Source: Syntrophaceae bacterium
GTDB lineage: Bacteria; Desulfobacterota; SM23-61
Assembly (NCBI GenBank): GCA_003154025.1
Contig: PMCE01000403.1
Location: 6,967-12,644, forward strand
Length of the DNA: 5,678 nt
Direction: 5' to 3'
In this document: positions 1 to 3,636 of the stretch, piece after piece
Numbering within the stretch: position 1 is the stretch's first letter
Layout: every line of letters starts with the position of its first letter
Position numbers and translations under genes: made by a program
Notes under the pieces: generated by a model
The model's input: only the letters and a program-made list of their open reading frames with translations
Databases searched by the model: none
Told to the model about the DNA's origin: nothing

Positions 1-432
1 AATGGCGAGTCTCCCGCCCAGATCGCCCTTCGTTACGTCCTGTCGAATCCGCATATCACCTGCGCGATCCCCGGCATGATGACCCTGAAGGAGCTGCAAG
101 AGAACCTCCAGGTCGCCAAGAACCCAAGGAAACTGTCCCCGCAGGAGATCAAGGAATTTATGGCCTTGGCCGCGGAGGCCGGAAAGGGCTTTTGCCGGAA
201 CTGCGGCTACTGTCTCCCCTGCCCCGAGGGGATCCCCATTCCCGATGTTTTTCGGTACGAAAACTATTACCGCCGGTATGGCCTGAAAGACTGGGCCAAG
301 GAACAGTACGGGGTTCTGGCCTCCAATGGGCAAGCCTGTTCGGATTGCCAGGCCTGTATGGAAAAATGCCCTTATGGCGTTCCCATCCCCTCGGAGTTGA
401 GACAGGCCCATAAGATACTCAAGAGTACCTAG
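1..432 (+). CDS. Aldo/keto reductase with C-terminal ferredoxin-like domain (5' end cut off by window)
   Basis: Only the last 143 residues are present; frame 1 is open from base 1 to the TAG at 430-432, so the true start lies outside the window. Visible residues 1-40 (SPAQIALRYVLSNP, then CAIPGMM and ELQENL) match the last strand and helices of an aldo/keto reductase TIM barrel. After a linker come two cysteine clusters: C65-x2-C68-x2-C71-x2-C74-P and C113-x2-C116-x2-C119-x3-C123-P. This layout is known from bacterial aldo/keto reductases that carry two [4Fe-4S] clusters at the C-terminus. The family reduces or oxidises carbonyl/alcohol substrates. The clusters suggest electron exchange with a ferredoxin or flavoprotein rather than plain NADPH chemistry, but that is inference. 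The protein is probably cytoplasmic; the substrate cannot be read from the sequence. An ATG at 76 is internal to the barrel and is not the start. The DinB-fold gene follows 25 bases downstream, suggesting a shared transcript. Confidence 0.9.
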   Translation, partial: NGESPAQIALRYVLSNPHITCAIPGMMTLKELQENLQVAKNPRKLSPQEIKEFMALAAEAGKGFCRNCGYCLPCPEGIPIPDVFRYENYYRRYGLKDWAKEQYGVLASNGQACSDCQACMEKCPYGVPIPSELRQAHKILKST

Positions 433-457
433 CCAGGAATAAAGATCGGAGGGAAAG

Positions 458-928
458 ATGCTTAAGGAAATCCAAGGATACCTGACGAAGCTTGGCGAAA
501 TCAGGAACCAGATCAAGGCTCAGCTGGAAGGGCTTCCGCCGGAAGCTCTGGATTGGCGGCCCACCCGGGAGACGGGCGAACTGGCCACCAATTCCCTGGC
601 GGTCATCGCCGCCCACGTGGCCGGATCTCAGGTGTACTGGCTGAAGGAAATCATCAATCGCCAGCCCATCCAGCGCGACCGGGACGCGGAATTCGCAATC
701 CAAGGCTTCCGCGCGGAAGAATTAATGGCCAGGCTGGATTCCGTGGGCCGGGTAACCGAAGAGGTCCTATCCTCACTCAACGAAGCCCAACTGGATGAGG
801 GGAGGAAGTATCGCGATCGTCAGATAACCGTCCGCTGGGGTATTTTGCATATCATCGAGCATGTTTGCCAACACCTGGGGCACATGCAGCTGACCCGGCA
901 GCTCTGGCTGACCCAGAGCAAAAAATAA
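458..928 (+). CDS. DinB-fold (DinB/YfiT-like) putative metal-dependent protein
   Basis: This is a complete protein of 156 residues, the usual length for the DinB superfamily. The ATG at 458 follows a strong ribosome binding site, GGAGGG, at 448-453. The family is a four-helix bundle binding a divalent metal through three histidines. Candidate ligands are H53 in the second helix (IAAHVAGSQVYW) and H135 plus H139 in the last helix, which reads HIIEHVCQHLGHMQ (H131-x3-H135-x3-H139). Residues 28-36 (PEALDWRPT) match the typical N-terminal loop. Known relatives include thiol-dependent transferases (bacillithiol, mycothiol or maleylpyruvate related) and damage-inducible proteins of unknown role, so the reaction here is undetermined. 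No signal peptide or membrane segment is seen, so it is likely cytoplasmic. It sits 25 bases after the aldo/keto reductase and is probably co-transcribed with it. The fold call is firm; any specific function would be a guess. Confidence 0.85.
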   Translation: MLKEIQGYLTKLGEIRNQIKAQLEGLPPEALDWRPTRETGELATNSLAVIAAHVAGSQVYWLKEIINRQPIQRDRDAEFAIQGFRAEELMARLDSVGRVTEEVLSSLNEAQLDEGRKYRDRQITVRWGILHIIEHVCQHLGHMQLTRQLWLTQSKK

Positions 929-945
929 ATCTCGAACCCGGATAA

Positions 946-1007
946 CAGTGATTGGTGTCAGTATCAGTGAGCAGGGCCAAAAATTTTTTTGCTGACACCA
1001 AGCACTG
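946..1007. repeat. Long imperfect inverted repeat between the DinB-fold and methyltransferase genes
   Basis: The arms at 946-961 and 992-1007 pair at 15 of 16 positions. A perfect 10-base core (TTGGTGTCAG at 952-961 against CTGACACCAA at 992-1001) is followed after one mismatch by CAGTG/CACTG. The 30-base loop contains a run of seven T at 984-990. The word CTGACAC recurs at 1005-1011 and CAGTG at 965-969, so the element is built from a short repeated unit. It begins 17 bases after the DinB-fold stop. It could be a REP-like or small mobile palindromic element, or a transcript-end structure. The T run lies inside the loop rather than after the stem, which argues against a classic intrinsic terminator. 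Confidence 0.6.
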
Positions 1008-1021
1008 ACACGATCCTTTTC

Positions 1022-1044
1022 CGGAATTCGCGCTTCGAATTCCG
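1022..1044. repeat. Perfect 9-base-pair hairpin upstream of the methyltransferase
   Basis: CGGAATTCG at 1022-1030 and CGAATTCCG at 1036-1044 are exact reverse complements around the 5-base loop CGCTT. Two further A-T pairs (1019-1020 with 1045-1046) form if C1021 bulges out. It lies 58 bases before the methyltransferase ATG at 1103. No T tract follows the stem apart from AATTTT. It may be part of the same intergenic repeat element as the hairpin at 946-1007, or an operator or mRNA leader structure. Function is not known. Confidence 0.55.
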
Positions 1045-1093
1045 AATTTTCCCGGCTGCGCCAAGAATAGCCTGCCGGCGAAAACATTATGAC

Positions 1094-1098
1094 GAGGA
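1094..1098 (+). promoter_or_regulatory. Ribosome binding site that fixes the methyltransferase start
   Basis: GAGGA at 1094-1098 lies 4 bases before the ATG at 1103. The alternative in-frame ATG at 989 sits inside the T run in the hairpin loop and has no Shine-Dalgarno sequence in front of it. The 38 residues it would add are rich in Arg and Phe and resemble no domain of the family. The start at 1103 is therefore preferred. Confidence 0.75.
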
Positions 1099-1102
1099 AA
1101 TT

Positions 1103-2092
1103 ATGTTCCCCATTACCCCACAAATCATCCTGGATTTGGCCCGCAATTTTATGGAGAGCCGGATTCTGCTCACCGGGGCGGAGTTGAACCTTTTCACCAT
1201 CCTGACTTCCGAATCTTTGTCCGCGAAGGAAGTAGCCGGTCGGACGGGGGCGGACCTCCGGGCGTTGACCATCGTTCTGGACGCCCTGGCGGCCATGGAG
1301 CTTTTGGCGAAACGGGAGGGGAGATACTCCTGCACCCCTGCGGTCTCTGCTTTGCTTTCCCAGGACAGCCCCCAATCGATCCTGCCCATGGTCCACCACA
1401 TGGCCCATGTCTGGCAGAGGTGGTCGAAATTGACCGACGTGGTCGGGGACCGGAAAAAAACGGGAAAAAGTCCCGCAGTCCCGGAGGCCAGTGAAATCCC
1501 GGCCTTCATCGGGGCCATGCACGCCATCGCGGCCAAGTTAGCCCCTGGAATTGTCGCCGCCGTCGGCGCGGGGACGGCGAGAAATCTGCTGGATGTTGGC
1601 GGCGCCTCAGGCACCTACACCCTGGCCTTCCTTCAAGCCGCCCCGGAAATGAGGGCTACCCTCTTCGATCGACCGGAGGTCGTCGAAATGGCCCGCAAGC
1701 GGCTGCAGGAGGCAGGGGTCCTGAGCCGGACCACTCTGGTGGGCGGTGATTTTTATCGCGATGAATTTCCCGGCGGCCATGACCTCGCTTGGGTCTCCGC
1801 CATCATTCACCAGAACAGCCCCCGGCAGAACCTGGATCTCTACCGAAAAATATTCCGGGCCCTTGTCCCGGCAGGGAGAATCGTCATCCGGGACCACATC
1901 ATGGAACCGGATCGGACCCGGCCAAGGGATGGGGCGATTTTCGCGGTGAACATGCTTGTGGCGACTACCGGCGGGAATACCTATACCTACGAGGAGATTC
2001 AAACGGGCCTGGCCGAGGCCGGGTTTGTGCGGGTCCGGCTCTTACAGAAGGGGGAAAGGATGGATGCGTTGGTGGAAGGATTCAAACCATAA
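1103..2092 (+). CDS. SAM-dependent O-methyltransferase (winged-helix dimerisation domain plus Methyltransf_2-type catalytic domain)
   Basis: The 329-residue protein has the usual length and order of the class that includes hydroxyindole, caffeate and many antibiotic O-methyltransferases. Residues 8-85 form a helical winged-helix dimerisation domain (GAELNLF near 25-31, LSAKEVAGRTGAD at 39-51, and a wing ending GRYSCTP at 73-79). The Rossmann domain starts near 160. SAM-binding motif I is LLDVGGASG (162-170), D189 in LFDRPEVV is the acidic residue expected to hold the ribose, and GGDF is at 214-217. H236 in AIIHQNSP aligns with the family's catalytic-base position, but the usual HDW is replaced by HQN. 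KIFRALVPAGRIVIRDHIM (249-267) is the typical late strand region. It is probably cytoplasmic and dimeric. The acceptor is unknown; no biosynthetic cluster surrounds it, so a secondary-metabolite role is unsupported. It is separated from its neighbours by 174 and 97 bases and may be transcribed alone. Confidence 0.88.
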   Translation: MFPITPQIILDLARNFMESRILLTGAELNLFTILTSESLSAKEVAGRTGADLRALTIVLDALAAMELLAKREGRYSCTPAVSALLSQDSPQSILPMVHHMAHVWQRWSKLTDVVGDRKKTGKSPAVPEASEIPAFIGAMHAIAAKLAPGIVAAVGAGTARNLLDVGGASGTYTLAFLQAAPEMRATLFDRPEVVEMARKRLQEAGVLSRTTLVGGDFYRDEFPGGHDLAWVSAIIHQNSPRQNLDLYRKIFRALVPAGRIVIRDHIMEPDRTRPRDGAIFAVNMLVATTGGNTYTYEEIQTGLAEAGFVRVRLLQKGERMDALVEGFKP

Positions 2093-2130
2093 AAAAGTTT
2101 GCAGTTGCAGGTTACGGGCCTGAGTTTGTA

Positions 2131-2156
2131 GGGGCGCGCTGGTGCGCGCCCGTTTT
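2131..2156 (+). terminator. GC-only hairpin with short T run; possible terminator and dispersed palindromic repeat
   Basis: GGGCGCGC (2132-2139) and GCGCGCCC (2144-2151) pair perfectly around the loop TGGT, followed by G and TTTT (2153-2156). It lies 39 bases after the methyltransferase stop, where a terminator is expected, though the T run is short. The leading words TTTGTAGGGGCG and the closing CGCCC resemble a palindromic repeat family that I recall from many environmental bacterial genomes. A competing stem is possible between ACGGGC (2114-2119) and GCCCGT (2148-2153). Whether it ends transcription or is only a repeat copy cannot be settled here. Confidence 0.55.
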
Positions 2157-2189
2157 GACCCCGGAGGGAAGATCTGCGAGGAGGAAAAA

Positions 2190-2402
2190 ATGGCGGAGAC
2201 GAAGAGCATCAAGGTCAGGACGTTCGCCACGGAGTTGAAGGAATTTAAAGCGATGCGGGAGCTGGCCGACCTGGATGATCAGGTCAACAAGTTTATTAAA
2301 GGAAACAAAGTCAAGAAGGTGATCGGCGTGAGCGACACCACCACGACGGATATCAGCGGTGCCTCCATCGGGTTGATTCGCCTGCTGGTCTACGAGGCCT
2401 AG
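2190..2402 (+). CDS. Small conserved protein, Cse60-like (70 residues)
   Basis: The ATG at 2190 follows AGGAGG (2179-2184) at a spacing of five bases, which decides the start over an in-frame ATG at 2142 inside the GC hairpin. The 70-residue product has a predicted strand-helix-strand-strand pattern: IKVRTF (7-12), a charged helix around ELKEFKAMRELADLDDQVNKFI (15-36), KVKKVIGVSDT (40-50), then a Thr-rich turn TTTTD (50-54) and a hydrophobic strand ASIGLIRLLVYE (58-69). From memory, this resembles the family named after Bacillus sporulation protein Cse60, which also occurs in non-sporulating bacteria. The resemblance is moderate and a role in sporulation is not implied. There is no signal peptide, membrane segment or metal-binding motif. 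It ends 9 bases before the stop of the oppositely oriented lipoprotein gene. The biochemical role is unknown. Confidence 0.75.
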   Translation: MAETKSIKVRTFATELKEFKAMRELADLDDQVNKFIKGNKVKKVIGVSDTTTTDISGASIGLIRLLVYEA

Positions 2403-2411
2403 GCTTCAACC

Positions 2412-2942
2412 TCACCAATAATAGGGCCGGTGCCTCCAGTACGGAGACCAATAAGGACCCCAATAGGGGGGATAGTACCCATAGGGGTAGTAGTAGCCTC
2501 GGGGGTCTATCTTCTCCCAGAGGTGGATCTCTTTGGCCAGAAGAACGGGAAAGGTATATTGGATACCTCCCAACGGAAAGGTCTCCGCTCCGACGATCTG
2601 CCCCCCCACGGTGATCTCCCTTCCTGCCTGGTAGATGGCCGGGTCCAGGAACCCGGCATAGCGCACCATAAAGCGGCCTGCGGACGAGTCCAGATTCTTG
2701 GGCCTTTTTTCTATATCCAGTTCGGTCTGCCTGATTTGGAGGGTCGTCTCCCCCTGTTTATTGGTGGTTTCAATAATGACCCCGCCCCACAGCACGTTCT
2801 TCCCCCCGTATTTCTGAAGGTCCTTCTGAACCACTCGATAGGTCAGGGTTTCATCCACCTGCCGCATCACTTCTTTGGAAAGGGGAGCACAGGAGGAAAT
2901 CAAAGCAGCCCATGCTAACATCATCCCGAAGTTTTTCCTCAT
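2412..2942 (-). CDS. Slp-family outer-membrane lipoprotein with Tyr/Pro/Trp-rich C-terminal tail
   Basis: This 176-residue protein is the second gene of a lipoprotein pair. Its N-terminus is a lipoprotein signal: basic MRKN, a hydrophobic stretch, and the lipobox I15-S16-S17-C18, so Cys18 would be lipidated. Residue 19 is Ala rather than Asp, consistent with outer-membrane sorting by the E. coli rule. The body (about 30-145) fits the Slp (starvation lipoprotein) family: GGVIIETTNKQGET (53-66), GRFMVRYAGFLDPAIYQAGREITVGG (starting at 89) and ending LLAKEIHLW (134-142). The last 27 residues (150-176) are almost all Tyr, Pro, Trp and Gly, with PYW recurring; similar aromatic tails occur in some family members. 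Function of the family is poorly known. The start at 2942 overlaps the upstream stop by 4 bases (ATGA), with GGAG at 2951-2954 in front. A start at 3011 would put 23 non-signal residues before the lipobox and is rejected. Confidence 0.85.
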   Translation of the reverse strand: MRKNFGMMLAWAALISSCAPLSKEVMRQVDETLTYRVVQKDLQKYGGKNVLWGGVIIETTNKQGETTLQIRQTELDIEKRPKNLDSSAGRFMVRYAGFLDPAIYQAGREITVGGQIVGAETFPLGGIQYTFPVLLAKEIHLWEKIDPRGYYYPYGYYPPYWGPYWSPYWRHRPYYW

Positions 2943-3430
2943 CGGTTTATCTCCACTCCCACCCCAATGCCCAAATGGAACCCAGAACCGCCATCCGCTT
3001 CGGATTTCCACAGATAGTGTTCAAGGGGAAACACTACAGGGTAGGTGTAATCCATTTCCCTAAGCCTCTGGACTTTCTTTCCCTCTACCTCTCCCAGGAC
3101 GGTGATCTTTTTTCCGGGGGAATAGATCGCGGGATCCGCAAAGCCTGGGATTCGAACCAGGTAGCGTCCGTAGGACTCATCGGTGTCTTTGGGCTTGTGT
3201 TGCCAATCCAGAGGTTTCTGCAGGACTTCGACCCAGGTTTCCCCATCCCGGGCGTTGGTCGATAGGATTTGTCCGCCCGTGAGAATTTTCTTTCCTCGGT
3301 AAGATTCCGGGTCTTTGACCAGCATCGGAAAAGTCAGAGTCGGGTCCGCCATTCTTAGGGAGTCCTTGGATATGGCCGGAGTGCAGGCCGCCAGCAAGAC
3401 AGCCAATCCCATCAGAATAAACGCCTTCAT
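2939..3430 (-). CDS. Slp-family outer-membrane lipoprotein (first gene of the pair)
   Basis: This 163-residue protein begins with a short lipoprotein signal, MKAFILMGLAVLLAAC, with lipobox L13-A14-A15-C16. Thr at position 17 fits outer-membrane retention. The Slp-like core matches its downstream paralogue point by point: GGQILSTNARDGETWVEV (52-69), YGRYLVRIPGFADPAIYSPG (87-106), KITVLGEVEG (108-117) and YPVVFPLEHYLWKSE (130-144). It ends in a short Gly-rich stretch (GSGFHLGIGVGVEINR) and lacks the aromatic tail of the second copy. The ATG at 3428-3430 is preceded directly by AGGAGAGGGG (3431-3440), a strong ribosome binding site. The gene overlaps the second by 4 bases, so translation is probably coupled, and an extended -10 promoter lies about 65 bases upstream. 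The pair looks like a tandem duplication that has since diverged. The family is linked to starvation or stationary phase in E. coli; a role here is not known. Confidence 0.87.
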   Translation of the reverse strand: MKAFILMGLAVLLAACTPAISKDSLRMADPTLTFPMLVKDPESYRGKKILTGGQILSTNARDGETWVEVLQKPLDWQHKPKDTDESYGRYLVRIPGFADPAIYSPGKKITVLGEVEGKKVQRLREMDYTYPVVFPLEHYLWKSEADGGSGFHLGIGVGVEINR

Positions 3431-3495
3431 CCCCTCTCCTTGACCATTCTCGATGGACCCAGAAATATTTCCTTTTTTTCTGCACTTCTGCTCTA

Positions 3496-3504
3496 ATTAT
3501 ACCA
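3496..3504 (-). promoter_or_regulatory. Extended -10 sigma-70-type promoter for the lipoprotein pair
   Basis: Read on the minus strand, TGG followed by an exact TATAAT consensus lies at 3504-3496. The TGn extension can replace a good -35 box; the sequence at the -35 spacing (around 3519-3524, TTTTCG) is weak. Transcription would start near 3488-3490, giving a leader of roughly 60 bases before the ATG at 3430. This leader contains a run of A residues on the sense strand (3472-3479 region). Confidence 0.6.
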
Positions 3505-3582
3505 GAACTCCTGCACCCCGAAAAAGAATTCCAGGCCTCCATCCTCGGTCATCAAATCCTTTTTTAAAAACGGCTCCTGGTT

Positions 3583-3588
3583 TAGAAT
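3583..3588 (+). promoter_or_regulatory. Possible -10 box for the GH15 gene
   Basis: TAGAAT differs from the TATAAT consensus at one base and sits 49 bases before the GH15 start codon. The T-rich stretch at 3560-3565 occupies the -35 position but is not a good match to TTGACA. The gene is divergent from the lipoprotein pair and needs a promoter in this 206-base gap, but this particular site is only a candidate. Confidence 0.3.
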
Positions 3589-3636
3589 AAAAGAAGGGCC
3601 TTCCAGAGCAGGAAACCTTCCGCCCAGGAGAATCCC

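Noticed and set aside
978..990. Intrinsic terminator at the AAAAATTTTTTT run after the DinB-fold gene
   Set aside because: No GC-rich stem ends immediately before the T run; the run is inside the loop of the larger inverted repeat.
989..1102. Upstream in-frame start for the methyltransferase at 989
   Set aside because: It lies in a hairpin loop without a Shine-Dalgarno sequence, and the added residues are unlike the family; the ATG at 1103 has GAGGA at good spacing.
773..1522. Minus-strand open frame of 249 codons crossing the DinB-fold gene, gap and methyltransferase
   Set aside because: It runs antisense to two well-supported genes and through an intergenic palindrome, with no recognisable domain.
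2099..2110. Tandem TTGCAG-TTGCAG after the methyltransferase stop
   Set aside because: Only two six-base units are present, which is too short to treat as a meaningful repeat or CRISPR-like array.
2430..2918. Plus-strand open frame of 162 codons opposite the second lipoprotein
   Set aside because: It is antisense to a gene with a clear lipobox and Slp motifs; its product has no recognisable features.
2943..3011. Upstream in-frame start at 3011 for the second lipoprotein
   Set aside because: It would put 23 extra residues before the lipoprotein signal peptide and overlap the first lipoprotein gene by over 70 bases; the ATGA overlap at 2939-2942 is the natural arrangement.
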